Source: Microbacterium lemovicicum
GTDB taxonomy: Bacteria > Actinomycetota > Actinomycetes > Actinomycetales > Microbacteriaceae
Reading direction: 5' to 3'
Assembly: GCF_003991875.1 (NCBI RefSeq)
Contig: NZ_CP031423.1
Location: 2,480,001 to 2,544,000, forward strand
Length of the DNA stretch: 64,000 bases
Below the pieces are notes generated by a model. It saw only the letters and a list, made by a program, of their open reading frames with translations, made no database searches and was not told where the DNA came from. Both the position numbers and the translations under genes were made by a program. Shown piece after piece: positions 36,204 through 43,719 of this stretch; the stretch's first letter is position 1; each line of letters begins with the position of its first letter.

Positions 36204-37165
36204 GCGCCGGCCGGGGTCCATTCCGAGACCCGGCCGAGCTCGGCCAGCTCGTCGGCGGTGAGCTCGAGTCGGGCGCCGGTGAGGAGGTCGGCCACCTGCT
36301 CGACGCGCGAGGCGCTGGCGATCGGAGCGGCGACCGTGGGCTGCGCGCGCAGCCAGGCGAGGGCCGTCGCGGCGATGGAGGCGTCGTGGGCGGAGCCGAT
36401 GCTCTCGAGCGCGTCGATCACGCGGAGGCCCTGCGCCGTCGCGTACTTCGCCGCGCCCTCGGCGCGCGGGGAATCCTGCCCCTCGGCGCTCGCCGAGCGG
36501 TACTTCCCGGTGAGGAATCCGCTGGCCAGGGCGTAGTACGGCACCAGGCTCATGCCGTACTCGCGGGCCACCGGCACGATGGTCTCCTCGACCTCGTTGC
36601 GGTGGACGAGGTTGTAGTGCGGCTGGATCGCGACCGGCTTCGGCAGGCCCTCGGCCTCGGCGATGCGCACCCATTCGCGGATGCGCTCCGCGCTATAGTT
36701 CGACACGGCCGTGTAGCGCACGAGCCCGTCGGTCACGAGCTGGCCGAAGGCGGCGACGGTCTCCTCCAGCGGCACGGAAGCGTCGTCGAAGTGCGCGTAG
36801 TAGAGGTCGATCGACTCGACGCCGAGTCGGCTCAGGGAGGCCTCGGCCGCGGCACGGACGTTCGCCGCCGACAGTCCCTTGAAATCAGGATGCTGGCTGA
36901 CCTTCGTCGCGACGACGACTCCGCTCGGGCGGCGCGATGCCAGCCACTCGCCGATGATGGTCTCGCTCTCGCCACCGGAGTTGCCCGGCACCCACGCGCT
37001 GTACGCGTCGGCGGTGTCGACGAAGTCGCCGCCGCCGGCGTGGAACGCGTCGAGGATCGCGAAGGACCGTTCGCGGTCGGCGGTCCAGCCGAACACGTTG
37101 CCGCCGAGGGACAGGGGAAGGACGTCGAGGTCGCTTGTTCCGATACGGGTCATGCTTGTCGCCAA
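36200..37165 (-). CDS. Aldo/keto reductase
   Basis: 321 residues forming a TIM barrel that reduces aldehydes or ketones with NADPH. The catalytic tetrad is seen as Asp in FVDTADAYSAW, Lys in VVATKVSQH and His in LYYAHFDD. NADPH site near the C-terminus: SASRVEQVADLL. Members of this subgroup (YghZ/Gas1-like) include methylglyoxal and sugar aldehyde reductases; the true substrate is unknown. It is coupled to the NUDIX gene downstream and lies 16 nt after the GNAT gene, so GNAT-AKR-NUDIX may be an operon. Confidence 0.93.
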   Translation of the reverse strand: MATSMTRIGTSDLDVLPLSLGGNVFGWTADRERSFAILDAFHAGGGDFVDTADAYSAWVPGNSGGESETIIGEWLASRRPSGVVVATKVSQHPDFKGLSAANVRAAAEASLSRLGVESIDLYYAHFDDASVPLEETVAAFGQLVTDGLVRYTAVSNYSAERIREWVRIAEAEGLPKPVAIQPHYNLVHRNEVEETIVPVAREYGMSLVPYYALASGFLTGKYRSASAEGQDSPRAEGAAKYATAQGLRVIDALESIGSAHDASIAATALAWLRAQPTVAAPIASASRVEQVADLLTGARLELTADELAELGRVSEWTPAGA

Positions 37166-37181
37166 CGACCGGGGCCTCCGA

Positions 37182-37709
37182 TTATTCCGGTCTCGCGCTC
37201 ATCTCGACGGCGCGGCGGGCGAGAGCGGCGAGGGCATCGCCCGTGAGGCGCTGGCTCGTCCACTCGCTCTGAGGCTGCGCGCCGAGGGATCGGTAGAAGG
37301 CGATCGAGGGCTCGTTCCAGTCGAGCACAGTCCACTCGAGGCGGCTGTAGTCGCGGGCGACGCAGACGTCGGCGAGCGCGGCGATCAGGGCGAGACCCCA
37401 GCCCTGGCCGCGACCCGCCTCGTCGACGAAGAGGTCCTCGAGCCAGATGCCGTGGCGTCCGGTCCAGGTCGAGTAGGTGAGGAACCAGACCGCGATGCCT
37501 CGGATGACGCCGTCCTGTTCGACGACGTGGGCGAAGACGCGCGGCTCGTCGCCGAACAGGGAGGCCGTGAGCGCCTCGACCGTGTTCTCGACCGCGTCCG
37601 GCTCGCGTTCGTAGTCGGCGAGCGCCTGGATGCACGCGAGGATGCCGAGCTCATCGCCCGGGCGGGCGACGCGGAGCACGGCGTCGCCGGCGAGGTGTCG
37701 GAGGGTCAT
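37182..37709 (-). CDS. GNAT N-acetyltransferase, diamine-type
   Basis: 175 residues. The fold matches spermidine/diamine acetyltransferase-like GNATs: an N-terminal RPGDELGILACIQALADYE, WLEDLFVDEAGRGQGWGLAL (acetyl-CoA loop, about 93-112) and DWNEPSIAFYRSLGAQPQSEW. Those segments are the family hallmark; the amine substrate is unknown. The ATG has TACTCT at 37716-37721, 6 nt upstream, suggesting a leaderless message heading GNAT-AKR-NUDIX. Confidence 0.92.
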   Translation of the reverse strand: MTLRHLAGDAVLRVARPGDELGILACIQALADYEREPDAVENTVEALTASLFGDEPRVFAHVVEQDGVIRGIAVWFLTYSTWTGRHGIWLEDLFVDEAGRGQGWGLALIAALADVCVARDYSRLEWTVLDWNEPSIAFYRSLGAQPQSEWTSQRLTGDALAALARRAVEMSARPE

Positions 37710-37715
37710 GTTCCG

Positions 37716-37721
37716 AGAGTA
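37716..37721 (-). promoter_or_regulatory. -10 box of GNAT gene, leaderless
   Basis: TACTCT ends 6 nt before the ATG at 37709. Confidence 0.5.
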
Positions 37722-37748
37722 GGGCTGACGAACCGCTCCGGTCCGACG

Positions 37749-38834
37749 TCACGGCAGTCCGGTGACGCCCACCCCGAGCCAGGCGGCCAGCTCATCGATC
37801 TCCGCACGCACCATCTCCGTCTCCTCGGCCTCGAACGGGAGGAACTCGTGGACGGCGATGACCCGCAGCATCCCCTCCTTCCGGTCGACCTCCGCGTTCA
37901 GCATCCCGGCGAACCGGTCGCCCAGGAGGATCGGATGCGCGAAGTAGCCGTAGACGCGCTGGAGCGCCGGCTTGAACTGCTCGAGAACATAGGTGAACTC
38001 GAACAGCTCCTCCAGCCGGCGCCGATCGAACAGCAGGCTGTCGTAGGGATTGAGGAACGCGACGCGGCCTCCGTCGTCGTCGCGCAACGCGGCGAGGGCC
38101 TCCGGGTCGACGCGGTAGGCCGTCGAGACGCCCTCCACCACGGCCGGCTCGCCCGTCGTCCTGCCGACGCCGCTCCAGTGGCGGTGGATACGCGCGATCC
38201 CCGACGAGCGGAGGCTGCGCTCCTCGTGCATCACGGCCGCTTCCTCGGCGCCGATCTCGGGGAGATCGGCCGGGTAGACCCGCTCGGCGAGATCCCACAC
38301 GCGGTGCCGGCCCTCGCGTCCCGCGATCGCCACCTCACCCTGGCGCAGCAGGAAGTCGAGCATGTGCGGCACCTGATTGGAGCCCGACCACCCGTCGGGC
38401 GGGCGGCTCACCTCGGCGGTGTCGGGGATCGCCGACGCCGGCATCGGGCCCTCGGCGCGCAGCCGCGCCAGCACGTCCGCCCGGAAGCGGCTGTTCGCCT
38501 CCAGCCACTGGCGGGTGCTCTCGCGCCGCGGCCACTCCTTCATCTCCGGGCGCATCAGCGGCAGCAGGCTGACGGGCCGGAACGCGCCGTCGAACTCGAA
38601 CAGCAGTCGGTCCTGCTCGACCGCCTTCTTCAGCTGCCCGGCCTCATACGACCAGCCGATGCGAGACCACAGCACGGTGTGCTCGCAGGGCGCGATCGTG
38701 GCCGTCGGATCGATCTTGACGTACCCCAGCTGCTCTGCCACCTCGACGACGTCGCCGGGCCGATCGGCGTCCAGCAGCTGTGCGCGCACGACCAGCCGTC
38801 GCGCCTCGTCGCGGGTCAGTCTGTGCGGCTGCAT
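37749..38834 (-). CDS. AlkZ/YcaQ-like winged-helix protein (HTH_42)
   Basis: 361 residues from the ATG at 38834, supported by TACGGT 7 nt upstream. The family holds DNA glycosylases that unhook interstrand crosslinks or remove bulky alkyl adducts. Signatures are the N-terminal LGYVKIDPTATIAPCEHTVLWSR, NPYDSLLFDRRRLEELFEF and EQFKPALQRVYGYFAHPILLGDRFAG. In characterised members the catalytic Gln lies in a QxQ or QxD motif; here the matching place reads Lys40-Ile-Asp42. Either activity is altered or this is a separate subfamily. It is divergent from the lytic protein gene. Confidence 0.85.
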   Translation of the reverse strand: MQPHRLTRDEARRLVVRAQLLDADRPGDVVEVAEQLGYVKIDPTATIAPCEHTVLWSRIGWSYEAGQLKKAVEQDRLLFEFDGAFRPVSLLPLMRPEMKEWPRRESTRQWLEANSRFRADVLARLRAEGPMPASAIPDTAEVSRPPDGWSGSNQVPHMLDFLLRQGEVAIAGREGRHRVWDLAERVYPADLPEIGAEEAAVMHEERSLRSSGIARIHRHWSGVGRTTGEPAVVEGVSTAYRVDPEALAALRDDDGGRVAFLNPYDSLLFDRRRLEELFEFTYVLEQFKPALQRVYGYFAHPILLGDRFAGMLNAEVDRKEGMLRVIAVHEFLPFEAEETEMVRAEIDELAAWLGVGVTGLP

Positions 38835-38841
38835 GCGGCTC

Positions 38842-38847
38842 ACCGTA
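38842..38847 (-). promoter_or_regulatory. -10 box of AlkZ/YcaQ-like gene, leaderless
   Basis: TACGGT ends 7 nt before the ATG at 38834 and so selects that start over an ATG at 38870. Confidence 0.5.
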
Positions 38848-38875
38848 GCCGTCACCGGTGACACGCGCACCGGTC

Positions 38876-38905
38876 CGCGGGGATGAGAGTGCTCTCATCC
38901 CCGCG
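38876..38905. promoter_or_regulatory. Perfect 30-bp palindrome
   Basis: CGCGGGGATGAGAG and its complement form 14-bp arms around TG. It lies between divergent genes, 42 nt upstream of the AlkZ/YcaQ-like start and over the place of its -35, so an operator is likelier than a terminator. Confidence 0.55.
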
Positions 38906-39062
38906 CCGCCCGTGACGCCGAAACCAGGGAGCAGGACCCGCCGCGCCCAGGAAACTCCCTGGAAGCGTCCAGAAAACCCCGGCAGACTGCGTGACTTGTG
39001 CCCGCCTGCGCGGGCCTCGAGCGCCGACCCGATGGCGCATCCCCTATACGGAACCGGTTTTC

Positions 39063-40115
39063 ATGCGCCCGAACACGCCTTCTTCCTCGTCGCCCACCAC
39101 CGCCTCCCTGCCCGTGACGACGGGATCCCACGCCCGCCGCCAGCGCCGCATCACCGAGCGCCGCACGCGCCGTCGCCCCGCCCTCGTGGCCGCCGGCGTC
39201 GCCCTGGCCATCGTCGCCACGGCCGGCTTCACCGGGACCGTCCCGGTCTCCGGTGCCGCGGCATCCGCCCCGACAGGCACCAGCTTCGTCCTCGCCTCCT
39301 ACTCGACGCCGTCCACGGCGACGAAGACCGCGACGGACACCGCGACGAGCGAGGCCGAGACCGCGCTCACCGCCGCCGACGACGCCGTATCGGCCGCGCA
39401 GTCCGTCGCCGCCGACATCGCCTCCTCCGGACTCGACGTCGGCACGCCCGACACCACCGTCGACACCACCACCCTCGAGACCGCGGCCCAGCGACTCGAG
39501 ACCGGCGCCGCCACGCTGCCGGCCCCGCTGGTGCCCGACCTCACCGAGCACGTCACCGACGAGGTCGCCGCCGTCAGCGCGCAGGTCTCGAGCCTGCGCG
39601 GCAGCCTCGACGCCGCCGTCGCGCTGAAGGCCCAGCAGGAGGCCGAGGCCGCCGCGGCAGCAGCCGCCGCCGCTGAGGCCGAAGCCGCCGCGAAGGCCGC
39701 TGAGGCCGCCGCAGCCGCCGAGGCCCAGGCCCCGCGCTCGTCGAGCTCGTCGTCCGGCGGATCGTCCGCTCCGGCACCCGTCTACGCCCCGAGCGGCGGC
39801 GGCGACAACAGCCCCGGCGGTGCGCAGGCGTCCGCTCGCGCGATGCTCGGCAACTACGGCTGGGGCGAGGACCAGATGGGATGCCTCGTCTCCCTCTGGA
39901 ACAAGGAGTCCGGCTGGAACTACCAGGCCTACAACGCCGGCAGCGGTGCCACCGGCATCCCGCAGGCCCTCCCCGGCAGCAAGATGGCCTCCGCCGGCGC
40001 CGACTGGCAGACCAACGCCGCCACGCAGGTGGCCTGGGGCCTCGGCTACATCTCGGGCCGCTACGGCTCGCCGTGCAGCGCATGGGGTCACTCGCAGTCC
40101 GTCGGCTGGTACTGA
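39063..40115 (+). CDS. Secreted lytic-transglycosylase-like cell-wall protein
   Basis: 350 residues. A long basic N-region with a transmembrane signal at about 38-60 is followed by a coiled, alanine/glutamate-rich stretch (about 85-220), a Ser/Gly/Pro linker and a C-terminal domain of about 80 residues with CLVSLWNKESGWNYQAYN, SGATGIPQALPGSKM and WGLGYISGRYGSPCSAWGH. This is the aggregation-promoting-factor/SLT-like fold; the ESGWN Glu is the catalytic candidate and the two cysteines probably bridge. It would remodel peptidoglycan outside the membrane. A leader of about 150 nt precedes it. Confidence 0.9.
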   Translation: MRPNTPSSSSPTTASLPVTTGSHARRQRRITERRTRRRPALVAAGVALAIVATAGFTGTVPVSGAAASAPTGTSFVLASYSTPSTATKTATDTATSEAETALTAADDAVSAAQSVAADIASSGLDVGTPDTTVDTTTLETAAQRLETGAATLPAPLVPDLTEHVTDEVAAVSAQVSSLRGSLDAAVALKAQQEAEAAAAAAAAAEAEAAAKAAEAAAAAEAQAPRSSSSSSGGSSAPAPVYAPSGGGDNSPGGAQASARAMLGNYGWGEDQMGCLVSLWNKESGWNYQAYNAGSGATGIPQALPGSKMASAGADWQTNAATQVAWGLGYISGRYGSPCSAWGHSQSVGWY

Positions 40116-40130
40116 CCTCCTGATCCCGCC

Positions 40131-40166
40131 CGTGAGGCGTCGCATCTGCGGATGCGGCGCCTCACG
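40131..40166. terminator. Bidirectional terminator
   Basis: CGTGAGGCG, then CGCATC, pair with GATGCG and CGCCTCACG, a 16-bp stem with one T-G pair and a TGCG loop. It lies 15 nt past the lytic protein stop and 11 nt past that of the convergent phosphoesterase. Confidence 0.75.
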
Positions 40167-40177
40167 GCGTTTCCGGG

Positions 40178-40672
40178 TCAGAGGGCGACGAGCTCCACGT
40201 CGCGCAGCCGGCCGTCGTCCACGACCGCGGTCATCATCGTGTGTCGCGGCTGGCGGCGGCGATCGGTCGGCGACCCCGGGTTCAGCAGCCGCAGGCCGCC
40301 CGGAGTCACGGTGTCCCAGGGGATGTGGCTGTGGCCGAAGACGAGCAGATCGGTCGCTGGGAAGGCCGCGTCCATCCGCATCTCCCGGCGCCGGGCGTCA
40401 CCGGTCTCGTGGATCACGGCCATCCGCAGACCCTCGACCTCCCGTCGTGCGATCTCGGGGAGCCGGTCGCGCAGGTCGTCTCCGTCGTTATTGCCGTAGA
40501 CGCCGACGACCTCGCCGTGACGCTCGAGCTCGTCGAGCACTGCCGCCGACACCCAGTCGCCGGCATGGACGATCAGGTCCGCCGCATCGGCCGCCGCCCG
40601 CAGGGCGTCGGGCAGGCGGCGCGCGCGTCCGGGGATGTGCGTGTCGGAGACCAGCAGCAGTCGGGTGCTCAT
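40178..40672 (-). CDS. YfcE-like metallophosphoesterase
   Basis: 164 residues from the ATG at 40672, with GGGGAGG and GGGGG upstream. The calcineurin-like motifs are DTH near 11, HAGDW, GNND and GHSHIPW, all metal ligands. Small enzymes of this MJ0936/YfcE group hydrolyse phosphodiesters in vitro; the cellular substrate is unknown. The gene lies between the lytic protein and the VanY-like peptidase. Confidence 0.92.
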   Translation of the reverse strand: MSTRLLLVSDTHIPGRARRLPDALRAAADAADLIVHAGDWVSAAVLDELERHGEVVGVYGNNDGDDLRDRLPEIARREVEGLRMAVIHETGDARRREMRMDAAFPATDLLVFGHSHIPWDTVTPGGLRLLNPGSPTDRRRQPRHTMMTAVVDDGRLRDVELVAL

Positions 40673-40724
40673 CCCCCGATCCTCCCCGATCGGCAGCCCG
40701 TGAGGTGAGACGGATGCTGCGGCC

Positions 40725-41327
40725 TCAGCCCGCGGCATCCATCCGCTGCGGCGGGCAGGTGCCGCCCGGCGTCGTCGCCCGCTCGTAGTGCCAGCGCTCG
40801 TTGGCGAAGATCTGGCACAGCCCCCACCGCGCGCCGTGCTCCATCATCCAGAACTGCGCGTCGAGCGGACCGACGTCCACCGCCCGCCCGCTGACGTGCG
40901 CGGACGTATCCGGAGAGGCGACCCAGCGTGATGCCTCCGCCGCGCTGCCGTAGGTCGTGACCGCCTCATCGAGCATCAGCTGCTGGTAGCGGGCGCTGCG
41001 CCATCCGCTCGTGATCTCCATCACGATGCCGTCGGCGGCCGCCGCATGGGATGCCTGACCGACCGCGTCGCGTAACGCGGGATCGAGGCGGGCGATCGCC
41101 GGCTCGCCGGTGTCGAGGATCGACACGGACGAGACCAGGATGCCGTCGTCCGCACCCGGCGGCCCGTCGAATGCCGGCACCGCGGCGGCCCCCGGGCTCC
41201 GGGCCGCCCACAGCAGACCGGCCGTCGCGCCGGAGGCGAGCAGGACCACCGCCAGGACGACGGCGACGGCGACGGCGGCGCGTCGACGGCGACGCGGCAC
41301 GGGAACGGGGGCAGCGAGCGAGATCAT
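40725..41327 (-). CDS. VanY-like D-Ala-D-Ala carboxypeptidase (M15)
   Basis: 200 residues from the ATG at 41327. A basic N-terminus and one anchor helix (17-41) place the enzyme outside the membrane. Zinc ligands of M15B peptidases are visible: His144 and Asp151 in SAHVSGRAVD, and His180 in ERWHYE, with SGWRS at 107-111. Cys171 and Cys191 may bridge. It would trim the terminal D-Ala of peptidoglycan stem peptides. It is divergent from a two-component system and near a VanZ-like gene, suggesting envelope-stress control. Confidence 0.9.
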   Translation of the reverse strand: MISLAAPVPVPRRRRRAAVAVAVVLAVVLLASGATAGLLWAARSPGAAAVPAFDGPPGADDGILVSSVSILDTGEPAIARLDPALRDAVGQASHAAAADGIVMEITSGWRSARYQQLMLDEAVTTYGSAAEASRWVASPDTSAHVSGRAVDVGPLDAQFWMMEHGARWGLCQIFANERWHYERATTPGGTCPPQRMDAAG

Positions 41328-41401
41328 GGTCCGATTCCAGCGACCGGCGCGTTGCCCGGGCGTACGCGCAAACGCATACACCCGCGATACGGGCCGCCGC
41401 C

Positions 41402-41407
41402 TAGGCT
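41402..41407 (+). promoter_or_regulatory. -10 box of the two-component operon, leaderless
   Basis: TAGGCT ends 7 nt before the ATG at 41415. Confidence 0.5.
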
Positions 41408-41414
41408 GAACGGC

Positions 41415-42092
41415 ATGCGGGTGCTGATCGTCGAGGATGAGCCGTTCCTCGCCGAGGCCATCCGCGACGGGCTCCGGCTCGAGGCGATCGCGGCCGACCT
41501 CGCCGGTGACGGCGACACCGCGCTGGAGCAGCTGTCGGTGAACCGCTACGACGTGGTCGTGCTCGACCGCGACATCCCCGGCCCGAACGGCGATGAGATC
41601 GCCCGTCGGCTCGCGCGCTCCGCAGAGAGCCCGCGCATCCTCATGCTCACCGCGGCCGCGCGGCTCCACGAGAAGGAGAGCGGCTTCGAGGCCGGCGCCG
41701 ACGACTACCTCACCAAGCCGTTCGCGCTGCGCGAGCTCGTGCTGCGCCTGCGGGCGCTCGAGCGCCGTCCGTCGGCCGGGGCGCCGCCGGTGCAGGAGTA
41801 CGCCGGGGTCCGCCTCGACGCCTTCCGTCGCGAGGTGTACCGCGACGGACGCTACGTCGCCCTCACGCGCAAGCAGTTCGCCGTCCTCGCCGTGCTGATG
41901 GCCGCGGGCGGCGGGGTCGTCAGCGCCGAGGACCTCCTCGAGCGCGCGTGGGACGAGAACGCGGACCCGTTCACCAACGCCGTGCGGATCACCATCTCCA
42001 CCCTGCGCAAGCGGCTCGGCGAGCCGTGGGTGATCGAAACCGTTCCGGGCGTCGGCTACCGCCTCGCCGCGGTGCCGGGCGCGACGCCGTGA
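41415..42092 (+). CDS. OmpR-family response regulator
   Basis: 225 residues. The receiver domain has acidic EDE at 7-9, phosphoacceptor Asp51 in VVVLDRDIPG, Thr79 and Lys101 in LTKPF; the winged-helix DNA-binding domain starts about 130 and ends VIETVPGVGYRL. The start is supported by TAGGCT 7 nt upstream. Its stop overlaps the kinase start as GTGA, so both are co-translated. The divergent VanY-like peptidase is the obvious candidate target. Confidence 0.95.
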   Translation: MRVLIVEDEPFLAEAIRDGLRLEAIAADLAGDGDTALEQLSVNRYDVVVLDRDIPGPNGDEIARRLARSAESPRILMLTAAARLHEKESGFEAGADDYLTKPFALRELVLRLRALERRPSAGAPPVQEYAGVRLDAFRREVYRDGRYVALTRKQFAVLAVLMAAGGGVVSAEDLLERAWDENADPFTNAVRITISTLRKRLGEPWVIETVPGVGYRLAAVPGATP

Positions 42093-43186
42093 CGGCCGCC
42101 GTCGCCCGGCGCGGCGGGCTGTCGCTGCGGATCAAGCTGACGCTGAGCTACGCCGGCCTCGTCGTCGTCGCCGGCGTCGCCCTGTTCACCGTAGGCTTCC
42201 TCGTGCTGCGCTTCATCCCCGACGGCAACCTGTGGCTCAACGACGGCAGCTGGGCGCCCAACAAGCGCGACCTGCTCCAGGTCTTCGTGAAGTACACGTG
42301 GTGGGCGATCGGAACCCTCGTGGTGATCGGCCTCGTCGGCGGCTGGCTGCTCGCGGGGTTCATGCTCCGCCCCCTCGACCGCATCACCGCCGCGGTCCGG
42401 CGCGTGGGCGACGGCGCGCTCGGCGAGCGCATCGCGCTGCCCGGACCCCGCGACGAGCTCACGGAGCTGGCCGACGCCTTCGACGCGATGGCCGCCCGCG
42501 TGCAGCACACGATCCAGGAGGAGCGGCGCTTCGCCGCGAACGCCTCGCACGAGCTGCGCACGCCGCAAGCCATCATCCGCACGCTGCTGGAGGTGGGCGA
42601 GGCCGACCCTGCCGGACGCGACGTCGACACCCTGCTCCGCCGCCTGTCGGCCACCAACGACCGCTCGATCGCGATCATGGAGTCGCTGCTGGCCCTCGCG
42701 CACGGAGATCTCGGCGAGACGGCGCCGGTCGATCTCGCGGCGGTCGTCGCCGAGGCGATCGACGAGCACGGTCCGGATGCCGCGGCCCGCGGCATCCGTC
42801 TGCATCCGTCCCTGCGCCCGAGCCTGGTCACGGCCGACCCCACGCTGGTCGCGCGGCTGGTGGCGAACCTGGTGCGCAACGCGATCGTCCACAACGTCGG
42901 CGGAGGTGTGATCTGGCTCTCGGCGCGCCCCGACGACGGGGATGCGGTGCTCACGGTCAGCAGCACCGGGCCGCAGATCGACGCGGCGCTCGCCGCCACG
43001 CTGACCGAGCCGTTCGTCCGCGGCGCCGGGCGCACGCGCGGCACCGACGGACCGCAGGGGTCGGGCCTCGGCCTGGCGATCGTCGCGTCGATCGTCCGCG
43101 CGCACGACGGCGCGCTCGAGGTCGTGCCGCGCGCCGGCGGCGGGCTGACCGTCAGCGTCCGACTGCCCGCCAGCCGTCGCGCCTGA
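42089..43186 (+). CDS. Sensor histidine kinase
   Basis: 365 residues from the GTG at 42089 overlapping the regulator stop. Two membrane helices (about 18-42 and 70-93) enclose a short extracellular loop of about 27 residues, too small for a ligand domain, so it probably senses within or at the membrane. HAMP about 92-140, phosphoacceptor His154 in NASHELRTP, N-box NLVRNAIVHN and G-box GSGLGLAIV. Small-loop kinases of this type commonly answer cell-envelope stress. The 3' end overlaps the VanZ-like gene by 35 nt on the opposite strand. Confidence 0.95.
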   Translation: MTAAVARRGGLSLRIKLTLSYAGLVVVAGVALFTVGFLVLRFIPDGNLWLNDGSWAPNKRDLLQVFVKYTWWAIGTLVVIGLVGGWLLAGFMLRPLDRITAAVRRVGDGALGERIALPGPRDELTELADAFDAMAARVQHTIQEERRFAANASHELRTPQAIIRTLLEVGEADPAGRDVDTLLRRLSATNDRSIAIMESLLALAHGDLGETAPVDLAAVVAEAIDEHGPDAAARGIRLHPSLRPSLVTADPTLVARLVANLVRNAIVHNVGGGVIWLSARPDDGDAVLTVSSTGPQIDAALAATLTEPFVRGAGRTRGTDGPQGSGLGLAIVASIVRAHDGALEVVPRAGGGLTVSVRLPASRRA

Positions 43187-43652
43187 GCCCGCGACGCGCG
43201 CGGCGGACCAGCCACCACAGCCCCATCGCCGACGCGGCGAGCACGGCGCCGATGAGCGAGCCCGCGCCGTTCCACAGCACGTCGGCGAGGTCGGGGACGC
43301 GTCCGGGTATGCCCTCCTGGGCGAACTCGACGGCCGCCGACAGCCCGAACCCCGCGGGGATCGCCAGCAGCCACCAGCGTCCGAGCAGGAGGGCCACCGC
43401 CGCGCCGAACGGCACGAACAGCAGGGCGTTGAGGACGGTGTCGACGGAGAGCGAGGGCAGCCCCGCGAGCGTCGGGACGGCGAGGTCGACCCGCTCGAGG
43501 AAGGCGCCGCGGGCGGGCGCGACGAGGCGTCGCGGAGCGAGGGTGAGCGCCGCCACGACGGCGGTCGCGAGCGCCGCCGCGAGCAGCCGGGGGGCCATCG
43601 GCGCGGTGCGCGTGCGCGGAAGCAGGTGCACGGGGGATGAGGTGCGGGTCAT
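43152..43652 (-). CDS. VanZ-like membrane protein
   Basis: 166 residues from the ATG at 43652 with four to five helices. The VanZ pattern is seen in VDTVLNALLFVPFGAAVALLL, LSAAVEFAQEGIPGRVPDLADVLWNGAGSLIGA. Only a few VanZ proteins are linked to teicoplanin tolerance; most are uncharacterised. It overlaps the kinase gene convergently. No vanH, vanA or vanX gene is nearby, so this is not a glycopeptide-resistance cluster as such. Confidence 0.88.
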   Translation of the reverse strand: MTRTSSPVHLLPRTRTAPMAPRLLAAALATAVVAALTLAPRRLVAPARGAFLERVDLAVPTLAGLPSLSVDTVLNALLFVPFGAAVALLLGRWWLLAIPAGFGLSAAVEFAQEGIPGRVPDLADVLWNGAGSLIGAVLAASAMGLWWLVRRARRGLRRDGWRAVGR

Positions 43653-43719
43653 GGGAGGGCCTCTCGTCGGTGACCCCATCCCAGCGCCGCGCATGTTGCG
43701 GGAGCGTATGCGTCCCGGG

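Noticed and set aside
38906..39062. c-di-AMP (ydaO) riboswitch
   Set aside because: Position and downstream gene fit, but I could not find its conserved core blocks in the sequence.
40725..43652. Glycopeptide-resistance cluster
   Set aside because: VanY-, VanZ- and RS-like genes are present, but no vanH, ligase or vanX gene lies nearby, and each family is common in cells without resistance.
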